From the NCBI RefSeq assembly GCF_023715725.1, contig NZ_JAMBOT010000002.1, positions 248,001 to 312,000 on the forward strand: DNA of 64,000 nucleotides, written 5' to 3'. Positions 17,539 to 26,299 of the stretch are shown piece by piece (within the stretch, counting starts at the first letter, position 1; the number at the start of each line of letters is the position of its first letter). The position numbers and the translations under genes are program-made. Origin of the DNA: Paenibacillus pasadenensis (GTDB lineage Bacteria; Bacillota; Bacilli; Paenibacillales; Paenibacillaceae). The notes under the pieces were generated by a model that worked only from the letters and a program-made list of their open reading frames with translations, did no database searches and was not told the DNA's origin.

Positions 17539-18365
17539 TGAGAACAAAATCCCCGCGTTATGCCATGCTGGAAATCGGCCTCATTGCGCTGGCAGTGCTG
17601 TTTATGATTCCGCTGTATTTCGTCGTCTCCATGACGTTTAAATCGCCGGAGGAAATGGCCGGCTTCCCGTTATCTCTGCCTGGCAGCCTAAGCTTCGGCA
17701 ATTATGCGGAAACCTGGGCGATGATGAGATTCCCGCTTGTTTTTGCCAATACTCTGCTTATTACCGTCAGTACGGTAGCTCTGCTCATTATTTTTGGCTC
17801 TATGGCGGCGTACCCGCTTGCTAGAAAATCGAGCAAAACCTATAATTTTCTATATATTTACTTTATCGCAGGCATTATGGTGCCTTTTCAACTCGCTATG
17901 GTGCCGCTGTACCGGTTTGTGAATGCGCTCTCTCTGGTCAATACCTATCACGGTGCTATATTAATTTATACGGCAATTAATTTGCCGCTGACGGTGTTTC
18001 TATTTACCGGCTTTCTCAAATCAACCTCCAGGGAGCTGGAGGAGGCGGCCTGGATCGACGGCTGCTCCAAATTCCGCGCTTACTGGGTCGCTGTATTTCC
18101 GATAATTAAGCCAGCTACGGCTACGGTGGCCGTACTTTGCTCGCTCAGCACATGGAACGATTTTCTTATTCCCCTGTTATTCCTGCAGGATAGCAGCCGC
18201 CGGACGATTACAATTGAGCTCTATATGTTTGTCGGCGAGCATGTAACAAACTGGTCGCTGCTGTTCCCCGGGATGGTGCTGTCCGTTCTGCCGCTGCTGC
18301 TCGTGTATCTCTTTTTGCAAAAATATATTATTAAGGGCATCGCCGCAGGTTCGGTCAAAGGATAA
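17538..18365 (+). CDS. sugar ABC transporter permease, MalG type
   Basis: Second channel subunit, 275 residues, six predicted membrane helices. The EAA loop is EAAWIDGCSKFRAYWVAVFP, with Cys in place of the usual Ala/Gly. The C-terminus IIKGIAAGSVKG fits the family. ATG 17538 overlaps the stop of the preceding permease by one base. The sensor kinase gene follows within 60 bases with no terminator, so importer and sensor are one transcript. Confidence 0.93.
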   Translation: MRTKSPRYAMLEIGLIALAVLFMIPLYFVVSMTFKSPEEMAGFPLSLPGSLSFGNYAETWAMMRFPLVFANTLLITVSTVALLIIFGSMAAYPLARKSSKTYNFLYIYFIAGIMVPFQLAMVPLYRFVNALSLVNTYHGAILIYTAINLPLTVFLFTGFLKSTSRELEEAAWIDGCSKFRAYWVAVFPIIKPATATVAVLCSLSTWNDFLIPLLFLQDSSRRTITIELYMFVGEHVTNWSLLFPGMVLSVLPLLLVYLFLQKYIIKGIAAGSVKG

Positions 18366-18421
18366 GCCGGACCGGGCGGCAAATGCCGCTTGCGCCGCTG
18401 CAGAGGCAGGAGGCTGAAGCA

Positions 18422-20212
18422 TTGAAGCTGAGCACCTTTTCGTACAAGGAATGGAATCTGAATGCCAAGCTGATCTCTGCCTACTCCATCACGATCATTA
18501 TTCCGGTTATCGTGCTGACGCTGCTGGGATACAACCATTACAACGAGAACATGCAGAAAAAGGTCGGAGAATACGGACTCAGCCTTTCCGATCAGGTCAG
18601 CAAAAATTTGGATACCTATATTCAGCAAATTGACCGGATGGCGTCAACCTTCTACCTGGACGTTCGAGAGAGCATCGGCGGCAAGGTGGATCGCGAGAAT
18701 CCGTCCAACGCCTTTCGCGAAAAGGTAATGGTCGACCGCGCTTTGCGTAACACGATTTTGGCGATTCCTTTTTCCGATCTTGCGGGCGCCTATTGGATTG
18801 CCGACGGGGAAGTTCTCTATTCCCAATATGGAACGGGAAGCTGGGTCGATCATTCCGGGTTCCAACAGGCGGATTGGTATGAAAAAGTGCTGGAGCTGGA
18901 TGGTAAGGGACTGCTTATCGAGCCGTATCAAGTGACGATGGGTTCGGAACAGAAGTATGTGTTCTCTTACGCCAGAAGCATTGTCAACATTGCCAACCGG
19001 CAATCCTACGGCGTGCTGCTGCTTGATTTTTCGCTGGAGAGCATGGCGGAGCTGATGGACAACTCCAAAAGCTCCTCTGCCGGAACTTTATTCGTTGTAG
19101 ACGGGCAGGGGCGCGTCGTATATCATCCCGACCCGGACCGGATGGGTGAATCTTTTCCGCTTAAGCCCGGTCCTTCTTACGGCTACTACACCGATGATAT
19201 TAACGGGGAGCCAACGATGGTGCACTATGTGCGCTCCGCGATTTCCAACTGGACGGTCGTGAACACGATTGAAGTGCGCAAGGTGTCCAATGAGCTGGAG
19301 CTGCTGCGCAATCTGCTCTGGATATCCGCAGCCGTGCTGCTGCTTCTGTCCATTACGCTGTCCGCTGTGCTGACAACGACGATCATCCGGCCGCTTAAGG
19401 AGCTGAAACGTCTGATGCTGCGCGTAGAGCTGGGCGATTACAACGTCATGTTTCGTCCGCGGTCCAATGACGAGATGAATCAGCTTGGCCGCTCCTTTAA
19501 CGCGATGGTGTCCAAAATCAACGAGCTGGTCAACAACGTGCTGCATATGAAAATTTACCGTCAGCAGGCTCAGGTGCAGGTGCTGCGCAGCCAAATCAAT
19601 CCACATTTTCTGTACAATACGCTGGCATCCATTAATATGCGGGCGGAAATGAACGGCGATTACGAGGTCGCCGATATGGTGACGCTGCTTGGCAAGCTGT
19701 TCCGGCTTTCTCTGCGCTCCGAAGCGGAGGCGGTTCCGATTTACCGTGAAATGGAGTATGTCAGCGTATATATGAAGCTGCAGCAGATTCGATTCCCGCA
19801 GCTGAAGGTTACAACCGATATCCCCGAAGGGCTGATGATGGCGGAAATTCCGCAGTGGATCATTCAGCCGCTGATCGAGAATGCCATCGTGCACGGGCAG
19901 GTGACGGGCAAGCCGGATGGAAAAATCCGCATTCGGGCAGCAGTGACGGACGGACGCTTGACCATATACGTCGAGGACAACGGAACGGGCATTCCTCCCG
20001 AGCGTCTGGACTGGATTCGCCAGCGGCTGCGCAACACTGCTTTGGAGGAGCTGGAGGAGGGCGATCATATCGGCCTGCAAAATGTGCACCGGCGCATCTT
20101 GTTTTTATGCGGTGAAGGATACGGGTTACAGGTCGAGCCGCTGCCTGACGGCGGGACACGAGTTGCGATTTATTTGAGCTCTCTCAAGAAGGAGGACAGT
20201 ACCGATGCCTAA
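18422..20212 (+). CDS. YesM-type sensor histidine kinase
   Basis: Sensor kinase of about 596 residues. I use TTG 18422 because AGGAGG (18408-18413) ends eight bases upstream; ATG 18383 in frame lacks a comparable site and would add 13 residues. There is a membrane segment near residues 20-40 (ISAYSITIIIPVIVLTLLGY), an extracytoplasmic Cache-like sensor region, a second membrane segment near 298-320 (LLWISAAVLLLLSITLSAVL), a HAMP domain, the H-box QINPHFLYNTLASINMRAE near residue 397, and ATPase boxes IIQPLIENAIVHG and DNGTGIP. Its stop overlaps the regulator start by eight bases. It probably senses the sugar taken up by, or released near, the permeases encoded just upstream. Confidence 0.93.
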   Translation: MKLSTFSYKEWNLNAKLISAYSITIIIPVIVLTLLGYNHYNENMQKKVGEYGLSLSDQVSKNLDTYIQQIDRMASTFYLDVRESIGGKVDRENPSNAFREKVMVDRALRNTILAIPFSDLAGAYWIADGEVLYSQYGTGSWVDHSGFQQADWYEKVLELDGKGLLIEPYQVTMGSEQKYVFSYARSIVNIANRQSYGVLLLDFSLESMAELMDNSKSSSAGTLFVVDGQGRVVYHPDPDRMGESFPLKPGPSYGYYTDDINGEPTMVHYVRSAISNWTVVNTIEVRKVSNELELLRNLLWISAAVLLLLSITLSAVLTTTIIRPLKELKRLMLRVELGDYNVMFRPRSNDEMNQLGRSFNAMVSKINELVNNVLHMKIYRQQAQVQVLRSQINPHFLYNTLASINMRAEMNGDYEVADMVTLLGKLFRLSLRSEAEAVPIYREMEYVSVYMKLQQIRFPQLKVTTDIPEGLMMAEIPQWIIQPLIENAIVHGQVTGKPDGKIRIRAAVTDGRLTIYVEDNGTGIPPERLDWIRQRLRNTALEELEEGDHIGLQNVHRRILFLCGEGYGLQVEPLPDGGTRVAIYLSSLKKEDSTDA

Positions 20213-21773
20213 GCTGCTCATTGTGGACGACGAGGAAATGATCCGGGCTGGCCTTTCCCAAATGGTTCCCAGGCTGCTGCCGGAGTGGGAAGTTGTCGGA
20301 GCTTGCCCCGATGCGGCGAGCGCATGGGAGGCCGTCTTGCTGAAGGAGCCGGAGCTGGTGCTGCTCGATATCGGAATGCCCGGGGATAGCGGTCTGACGC
20401 TTGCCGACAAGCTTGCCAGGCTCAAGCCGGACATCACAGTGATTATGCTGACCGGGTACGACCGGTTTGAATACGTGCAGTCCGCTTTGCGCAGCGGCGT
20501 TGTGGAATATTTGCTCAAGCCGGTGCAGCGCGACGAGCTGAAGGAGGCGATTCTCAAGGCTGGCGGGCGAATCGCCAAGCGGCATTATGAAAGCGGCAAG
20601 CTGCTTTCACAGGCGTTGTCGGAGTGGATCGTGGCAGGTGAGGAAAAGGCGCTGAACACCTTACTGGAGCTGTTGGCCGGTGAGGGTCATACAGGGCTTG
20701 ATATGAGTTATCAGCTGCAGTTGACTGTGTACACCCAGCCTGATTTAAGCGGGACAGGCAGCGCCCGGGAGGATCGCCTCGCTCGAGCGGCTAATCAAGT
20801 TGAGACGCTGACGCGCTTCGGCGCCGAAATCCGCAAATGGGCGGTCGTTCCGCTGGCGAAAACCTGCGATTTGCTGTTTCTGGCAGGAAAAAGCCTGGGC
20901 GATGCTTCCCGGCGCAGAGTGCAGGAGGATAATTTGCCTCCAGATTCGGAAGCTCGCGCTTTGATTCCGAATATGACCGCGAACGGCTTGACCGCTTCAT
21001 CCGATCCGGTTGCTCATCCGACCGAGCTGCCGGATTGTTTCCGGCAGGCGCAGGAGCGGCTGCTGGGCAGAATGGCGGAGACAAATGTCACGCCGGCCGA
21101 GGAGGCGGAAAGCCTTTCGCGCCTAACGCTTGCTCTGGAAATGAACGATTTGGCCGGAACGGTTGCCGTGCTCCGCCAGCGGGTGGAGTCCTGGAAGCAG
21201 CTGGAACCTTTTCAAGCGCTGCGCGGCATTATTTCCTTGATTGCTCTTTTTGCCGGACCGCGTACGGAGCGTATCAATTCCAATTTGCTGCAGCAGATGC
21301 GTCCGGCCATTGACGAGCTGACGGGAAGGCTGCTTTTTGCCTATGATCCCGGTGTGCTGCTTCAAGAAATGGAGCGGTTTATCGAGCGGATTTCCCGTCT
21401 GGAGCCGCAAGCGCAGGAGGAACGCAAAGTCATTCTGAAAGTGAAGGAAATTATTAAGAGCGGCTACGCCAATTCCGAATTCACGTTGGAGCAGGTTGCC
21501 TCCAGCGTTTATCTGAATGCGACGTATTTAAGCGAGCTGTTCAAGGAGTCCACGGGCCAGAAATTTATCGACTTTGTTACCGACGTTCGTCTGAACGAAG
21601 CAAGGCGCATGCTGCTGGAAACCGATATGAAGATGAGCGAGGTTTGCGCCGCGGTCGGGTATACAAGCTCGAAATACTTCAGTACGTTATTTCGCAAACG
21701 GTTTCACGTGACGCCGACCCAGTACCGGGAGAGCGGCTCTTATCCAAACGTCACAACCGGGGATTCGGCTTGA
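20205..21773 (+). CDS. AraC-type response regulator (YesN-like)
   Basis: Response regulator of 522 residues, cognate partner of the kinase whose 3' end it overlaps by eight bases. The receiver has D8-D9, phosphoacceptor D55 in LVLLDIGMPGDSG and the conserved lysine in YLLKPVQ. A long central linker is followed by the AraC domain at about 415-510 (LNATYLSELFKESTG and GYTSSKYFSTLFRK). ATG 20205 follows AAGGAGG. The gene ends an operon of two permeases, kinase and regulator and is followed by a terminator shared with the convergent GH78 gene. Likely targets are its own operon and the GH78/binding-protein region, both of which carry TTTTGCA-like boxes (inference). Confidence 0.94.
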   Translation: MPKLLIVDDEEMIRAGLSQMVPRLLPEWEVVGACPDAASAWEAVLLKEPELVLLDIGMPGDSGLTLADKLARLKPDITVIMLTGYDRFEYVQSALRSGVVEYLLKPVQRDELKEAILKAGGRIAKRHYESGKLLSQALSEWIVAGEEKALNTLLELLAGEGHTGLDMSYQLQLTVYTQPDLSGTGSAREDRLARAANQVETLTRFGAEIRKWAVVPLAKTCDLLFLAGKSLGDASRRRVQEDNLPPDSEARALIPNMTANGLTASSDPVAHPTELPDCFRQAQERLLGRMAETNVTPAEEAESLSRLTLALEMNDLAGTVAVLRQRVESWKQLEPFQALRGIISLIALFAGPRTERINSNLLQQMRPAIDELTGRLLFAYDPGVLLQEMERFIERISRLEPQAQEERKVILKVKEIIKSGYANSEFTLEQVASSVYLNATYLSELFKESTGQKFIDFVTDVRLNEARRMLLETDMKMSEVCAAVGYTSSKYFSTLFRKRFHVTPTQYRESGSYPNVTTGDSA

Positions 21774-21786
21774 ACCGAAATTCAAT

Positions 21787-21833
21787 AAACGCCAGGCCGC
21801 TGCGCATTCCGCGCAATGGCCTGGCGTTTTTTT
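21787..21833. terminator. bidirectional terminator between regulator and GH78 genes
   Basis: AAACGCCAGGCC pairs with GGCCTGGCGTTT, followed by a T-run on the plus strand; the A-residues on the left give a shorter T-run for the minus strand. It lies between the convergent stops at 21773 and 21847. Confidence 0.8.
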
Positions 21834-21846
21834 GAATAGCGGGCGA

Positions 21847-24534
21847 TCAGGCGATTCGGAAGCGGTAGGTGCCGCTTTCGAACTGCAGTCTGATTGCTTC
21901 AGGCAGTCTATCTCCGCACACCTCCCGGGATTTGGCGGAGGGCAGCAGACGATTCTGCTGCCAGATCGGGCTGCCGGATTCATCAATCCGCAGCTCCTCC
22001 AAAGGACGGCCAAGCGTCTCCGCAGTCAGCCATAGTTCGCCCTCCGCTCCAGCCGGTACTTGCAGCATGAGCTCAAGCCCATCTTCATTTCTAATCCATC
22101 CCGCGCTTGTTATGCCAAACGGGGTTGGCACCGAAGCTTCAATTTGCTGCAATCCATTCGGACAAAATGGACGGAAGCGAATGGTAGTAAAACCTGGAGC
22201 TCCGGCTTGGATGCCAGCTACATATTCACTGAGCAAACGGACAGGGTACCCGTTCCAGGCATGGCTGTGCGACTCCCTGTCATCCCAGCCTTCCCATAAC
22301 GTAGGGGAGCCCTGAGCAATCATGTAACCCCAACCGGGATATTCGGTTCGATGAATGTAAGAGTAGGCTTCGTCGCCCATGCCTTCCTGGAACAGCAGCT
22401 TCAGCAGCGGAAGCGATAGGACGGTGCGGGCTTCCCACGCCTCGGTTGCGATCCGTCTCAGCAGCTTTTTCCGGTCGGCCGACGGAGGCGCAAGTCCGGC
22501 CAACACGGCCAAAGCGTTGACGCCCTGATGCCTCGCCGGCGAGCCGTAACTGTCCATGAAGCCGTTTGTCTCGATGTCAAACAGGGAATCGGCAATTGCA
22601 GCCGATAGAGCATCGGCATCCGATTTCCACTGCCGGCTTTCCTTTCCCAACCCGATTAAAGCTGCGATCCGCTCCAGATCACGCACCCCTTGGTACAGCT
22701 TCGTGTTTTGCACCGTGAGCGCCGAGCCGCTGTCATCCACAACGGGATAAGGCCAGTCGCTAATATGCCACCATTCGCTTTTGGGCACGAGTCCGTTGTC
22801 GCCGCGCATCGCCAGCCAGCGATTCGCCGTGCGTTTGGCCGTCCAGTAATGTTTGCGCAGCAGGCTTTCGTCCCCGGATGCCTCATACAGCTTCCAGAGC
22901 AGGCTGATGAAGTGCAGATCCCACTCCGGTATGCGGATGGAAAAGTCGGGATTGCCGGCATTGCATGGAGCGACAAAAGGAAAAGCGCCGTCCGTATCCT
23001 GCGCGTTCTGGAAGTCGGTGAGCGTTTTGTCCAGCATGCCGACCGCCGATCCGAAATGATAGAGCAGCAGCTCCGCCTGAAGATCGCTGTCGGCCAAATA
23101 CTGAGCTTGCTCGCGATGCGGGCAGTCCACGACCTGGCCTAAAATATTGTTTTTCTGGGTTTTAATTGAGGCGGAGAACAGCTTGTTCAGGAAATCATCC
23201 GAGCTGCGAAATGAACCAAGCTCCTTCAATCCGGTGCGGGCAGCGATAACGGTCAGCTGGCCTTGCTGCAGCGTATCCGGATAACCGGTGACCTCAATAA
23301 AACGAAAAGCCTTGTAGGTAAAGGCGGGCTGCCATTCCTCCAGCGCATCGCCGCGCATCGTATATTCGTCGTAGTAACGCTCGGAACACTCATTGGCCAC
23401 CTTGCGCTCTACCAAGCCGTCTTCGCCGAGCTGCTCGGCATATCGGGCGCGCACTTGAACATCTCTTACGCCTGGCGCCAGCAGCCTCACCCAGCCCGAG
23501 ACAATGCGGCCGGCATCATAAATGTGGCAGATCCCGTCCTCCGTAGGCTGCGAGAATACTAGCTTTGGCTGTATCTCCTCATCGATTATTCCCTCGGGTA
23601 TGAGCTGTGGCGTCAGCTGCCAGCTCGTATCCGGGGCAAGCGAGAGGGATGCGGGCTTGAGCCCCTTATGATGAAAATTGTACTCCATCCAGGAGGACGG
23701 CAGGAGACGCGCATCTACGCTTTCAATCGGCGTAATTTTCCGGTTTTGCTGAAATGCCGCGCCGCTCTGATGAGCGCCGCTCGACAGATGCTGCCAGTCC
23801 GTTCCGGTGGCCCATCTCCGCCTGCTGCCGTCCTGCAGCTGCAATTCCGCCTGAACGATTAAGCCCGGCAATCCGTCTACGTTATTTTGCCCGCCATCTC
23901 CGGTGTAAAGTGCGATGACCGCCAAACAGTTGCGGCCGTCCGGCTTCAGCAGCGGAGCGATATCGTACGTAACGTATAGCTTGCCTTTGGCCGGGTCGGA
24001 TGGAGCGGGACTGACATATCCGCCAGCTCTTTCTCCGTTGACATACAGCTGAAAGTAATGATGGGCACTAATGGATACGTAAGCCGATTCCGCCTGCTGC
24101 TCCAGCAAATATTCCTTGCGAAAGTAGACAAATTGGTTGCGAGACAGAGAGCCGCCGTCCCAAATCCATTCGGCGCTCCAATCTTCAGCAGCCAGACCCG
24201 TCACAAAGCGGCTTTCCGCCTCAACCGGATCCGAAGCGCCCGTTTCCCAAACAAGCAGCTTCCAGCCGTAGGCCCGATGCGGCTGCAGACGGGGGCCGAG
24301 ATAACGGTGAAAGGTCATGCGGGATCTGGTTACGCCGCTGTTCCACAGCTCAGGCTCCCGGGTTCCGTCCGCATGAAGGGGAAATAGAGAGAGCTGGAAG
24401 CTCTTCTGTTTAACGCCGCGTTTGTCGCTGACCAGCTTCCAGCTGAACGAGAATTCGGAAGGGTCGGCGCCGATCCGGTTCGGGTTCCCATCTATAGCCA
24501 GAGAATCGAGTTGTATATGTTCCTTGTCGTTCAA
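21847..24534 (-). CDS. GH78 family alpha-L-rhamnosidase
   Basis: Cytoplasmic glycosidase of family GH78, which removes alpha-L-rhamnose from plant pectin (rhamnogalacturonan) fragments and glycosides. The product has 895 residues and no signal peptide, so it acts on imported oligosaccharides. I use TTG 24534 with AAGGAG about ten bases upstream; codons further up in the frame encode an implausible Arg-rich leader. N-terminal beta-sandwich domains with an Ig-like start (SFSWKLVSD) precede the alpha/alpha barrel, which has the region DCPHREQAQYLADSD matching the family motif DCPQRDE, and the late barrel segment LWEGWDDRESHSHAWNGY. It is convergent with the kinase-regulator operon and divergent from the lone binding protein at 24800, which suggests a rhamnose-containing oligosaccharide as their common substrate. 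Confidence 0.9.
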   Translation of the reverse strand: MNDKEHIQLDSLAIDGNPNRIGADPSEFSFSWKLVSDKRGVKQKSFQLSLFPLHADGTREPELWNSGVTRSRMTFHRYLGPRLQPHRAYGWKLLVWETGASDPVEAESRFVTGLAAEDWSAEWIWDGGSLSRNQFVYFRKEYLLEQQAESAYVSISAHHYFQLYVNGERAGGYVSPAPSDPAKGKLYVTYDIAPLLKPDGRNCLAVIALYTGDGGQNNVDGLPGLIVQAELQLQDGSRRRWATGTDWQHLSSGAHQSGAAFQQNRKITPIESVDARLLPSSWMEYNFHHKGLKPASLSLAPDTSWQLTPQLIPEGIIDEEIQPKLVFSQPTEDGICHIYDAGRIVSGWVRLLAPGVRDVQVRARYAEQLGEDGLVERKVANECSERYYDEYTMRGDALEEWQPAFTYKAFRFIEVTGYPDTLQQGQLTVIAARTGLKELGSFRSSDDFLNKLFSASIKTQKNNILGQVVDCPHREQAQYLADSDLQAELLLYHFGSAVGMLDKTLTDFQNAQDTDGAFPFVAPCNAGNPDFSIRIPEWDLHFISLLWKLYEASGDESLLRKHYWTAKRTANRWLAMRGDNGLVPKSEWWHISDWPYPVVDDSGSALTVQNTKLYQGVRDLERIAALIGLGKESRQWKSDADALSAAIADSLFDIETNGFMDSYGSPARHQGVNALAVLAGLAPPSADRKKLLRRIATEAWEARTVLSLPLLKLLFQEGMGDEAYSYIHRTEYPGWGYMIAQGSPTLWEGWDDRESHSHAWNGYPVRLLSEYVAGIQAGAPGFTTIRFRPFCPNGLQQIEASVPTPFGITSAGWIRNEDGLELMLQVPAGAEGELWLTAETLGRPLEELRIDESGSPIWQQNRLLPSAKSREVCGDRLPEAIRLQFESGTYRFRIA

Positions 24535-24582
24535 AGGACATCTTCTCCTTGCGTTAGGTCTTAGTCGCTTGAATCTTTCCTC

Positions 24583-24629
24583 ATTATAGAGGCAGAGTTC
24601 GGGATGACCTAGTGTGCAAAATTGCGAAA
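24583..24629 (-). promoter_or_regulatory. GH78 upstream region with -10 box and TTTTGCA-like pair
   Basis: On the minus strand TATAAT (24588-24583) lies about 50 bases before the GH78 start. TTTCGCA (24629-24623) and TTTTGCA (24621-24615) lie upstream where a -35 would not be recognised as consensus, suggesting an activator-dependent promoter. Confidence 0.4.
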
Positions 24630-24799
24630 CGGTTCGTTTTTTTCTGGCTTTAGGAGGCAATTGGGACGGAGCTGTTCAATAAGGACGAACGATCCGAAAA
24701 TAAAGGAAAAAACATGAAATTCTAGTCCTGTTTTTTTGAGAGTCTTTTACCTAACATAGTGTTTGAGAGATGAACTTACACACGAGGGGGATGCATCAA

Positions 24800-26137
24800 T
24801 TGAGCAAAAAGGGATCAGCGGCAGCATTAACGGCAGCGCTTGCATTGGCTTTGACCGCATGCAGCAGCGGAAGCGGAAACAACCCGGGCAATACCGATAA
24901 GGGGGCGAGTCCGGCTCCATCCGCCCCGGCCGCCAGCGCACAGCCGGAACCGCAAGAAGCGGTTACGCTGAAGGTGACGGGCTTTAAATCAGGGTCCGAG
25001 CTTGGCGCTCTTCCGGAGTTAAACGATAAGTTCATGAAGGAGAATCCGGACATTAAAGTAGAGTACGAGGGAATGCCGGGCGGGCAATTCAAGGAATTTA
25101 TCAAAACACGTTTTGCCTCAAACGACGCTTCCGATGTCATCATGCTGCATCCGGGTCTGTCGGAAGTAATCTCCTACGGCAAAGCCGGTTATTTGTACGA
25201 TTTGACCGCCGAGCCATGGATCTCAAATTTTACCGAAGCATCGCTTAAAGCTACCACGGGCGAGGGCAAAATATTTGCAATCCCGAATGATATGAATGTT
25301 CTCGGCGTGTACTACAACAAAAAGCTGTTTTCCGAGCTGTCGATCGCGACGCCGCAAAATTGGGATGAATTCCTTGCCGCAGCCGAAAAAATCAAAGCTT
25401 CCGGCAAGCTTCCGATCTCGATCGGCAACAACGACGGCTGGATGACGCTGGCCGCGCTTTATACGATGGCTCCATCCCTGGTCTACACCGGCACGCCGGA
25501 TTTTGACAGCCAGCTGAATGGCGGCACAGCAACTTTTGCGCAGGGATGGCAGGAAATGAACAAAAACTGGTTCTCGCTGGACGAGAAGGGCTATCTTACG
25601 CCAAAAAGCACCGGCGTCAGCCTCGACCAAGCGCAGCAGGCGTTCGCCAAAGGCGAAGCGGCCATGTATATTGACGGCAGCTGGTCGCTCTCAGGAATCA
25701 AAAAAACGAACCCGGATCTTGAGGTCGGCATGTTCGCGATGCCTTCCAACGCAGCCGGCAAAGACGTCATTGCTTCCGCGGCAGTTGGAACGACATTTGC
25801 CATCAATAAAGATACTAAAGTGCTCGATGCGGCGAAGAAATACCTTGAATTCTGGAGCAAGGCGGAAACTCAAACGGCATGGGCGAAAAGCCAGCAAGCG
25901 TTCATGACGATTAAAGGCGAGACGGGCGATCTCGATCCGGCATTCAGCGAAGTCGCTGCAGTTGTCGCGGCCGGCAAAAGCTATCCGTTCCTGGATCAGG
26001 GCTGGATAAACGGCGGCGCAGCTACCGCCGAGATGATGACTTCCGCGCAAGGAGTCTATTTGAAAGCAATCTCTCCTCAAGAGATGCTGGAGAATATGGA
26101 TAAGGCATGGAAGCAGGCTGCCAGCCAAACGAAATAA
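24800..26137 (+). CDS. sugar ABC transporter substrate-binding lipoprotein without adjacent permeases
   Basis: Binding protein of family SBP_bac_1, 445 residues. I use TTG 24800, nine bases after GAGGGGG; ATG 24791 would touch the ribosome site. The lipobox is LTAC (Cys21) after a short Ala/Leu-rich signal; a Ser/Pro/Ala-rich linker follows. Mature landmarks include LKVTGFKSGSELG, GMPGGQFKEFIKTRFAS, MLHPGLSEVISYGKAG and QGWINGGAATAEMM. It resembles raffinose or trehalose-type binding proteins. It is monocistronic, with a terminator at 26155-26197, and is divergent from the GH78 gene. It probably serves the permease pair at 16648-18365, whose operon lacks a binding protein. Confidence 0.9.
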   Translation: MSKKGSAAALTAALALALTACSSGSGNNPGNTDKGASPAPSAPAASAQPEPQEAVTLKVTGFKSGSELGALPELNDKFMKENPDIKVEYEGMPGGQFKEFIKTRFASNDASDVIMLHPGLSEVISYGKAGYLYDLTAEPWISNFTEASLKATTGEGKIFAIPNDMNVLGVYYNKKLFSELSIATPQNWDEFLAAAEKIKASGKLPISIGNNDGWMTLAALYTMAPSLVYTGTPDFDSQLNGGTATFAQGWQEMNKNWFSLDEKGYLTPKSTGVSLDQAQQAFAKGEAAMYIDGSWSLSGIKKTNPDLEVGMFAMPSNAAGKDVIASAAVGTTFAINKDTKVLDAAKKYLEFWSKAETQTAWAKSQQAFMTIKGETGDLDPAFSEVAAVVAAGKSYPFLDQGWINGGAATAEMMTSAQGVYLKAISPQEMLENMDKAWKQAASQTK

Positions 26138-26154
26138 TTGAATCTTAACTCCGC

Positions 26155-26197
26155 AAAGAGCCGCCCTACATCGCAGATGACACTAGGGCGGCTCTTT
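26155..26197 (+). terminator. Rho-independent terminator after the lone binding-protein gene
   Basis: AAAGAGCCGCCCTA pairs perfectly with TAGGGCGGCTCTTT around a 15-base loop. Confidence 0.85.
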
Positions 26198-26233
26198 CCT
26201 CTCCTTCTATAAAAAGCTTCACGTCCAAAGGGT

Positions 26234-26247
26234 TGAAAGCTCTTACA
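26234..26247. promoter_or_regulatory. cre-like site and shared leader of the SLH-anchored protein gene
   Basis: TGAAAGCTCTTACA differs from the CcpA operator pattern at one position (T for G in the central CG). It begins a leader of about 90 bases that is nearly identical to the one at 31262-31350 in front of the paralogous gene, so the duplicated unit includes the control region. Confidence 0.45.
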
Positions 26248-26299
26248 ATAGAGTTCGTACCATCGCTTCATCAGTTCAATTTTTGAGGAGGGATCATTG

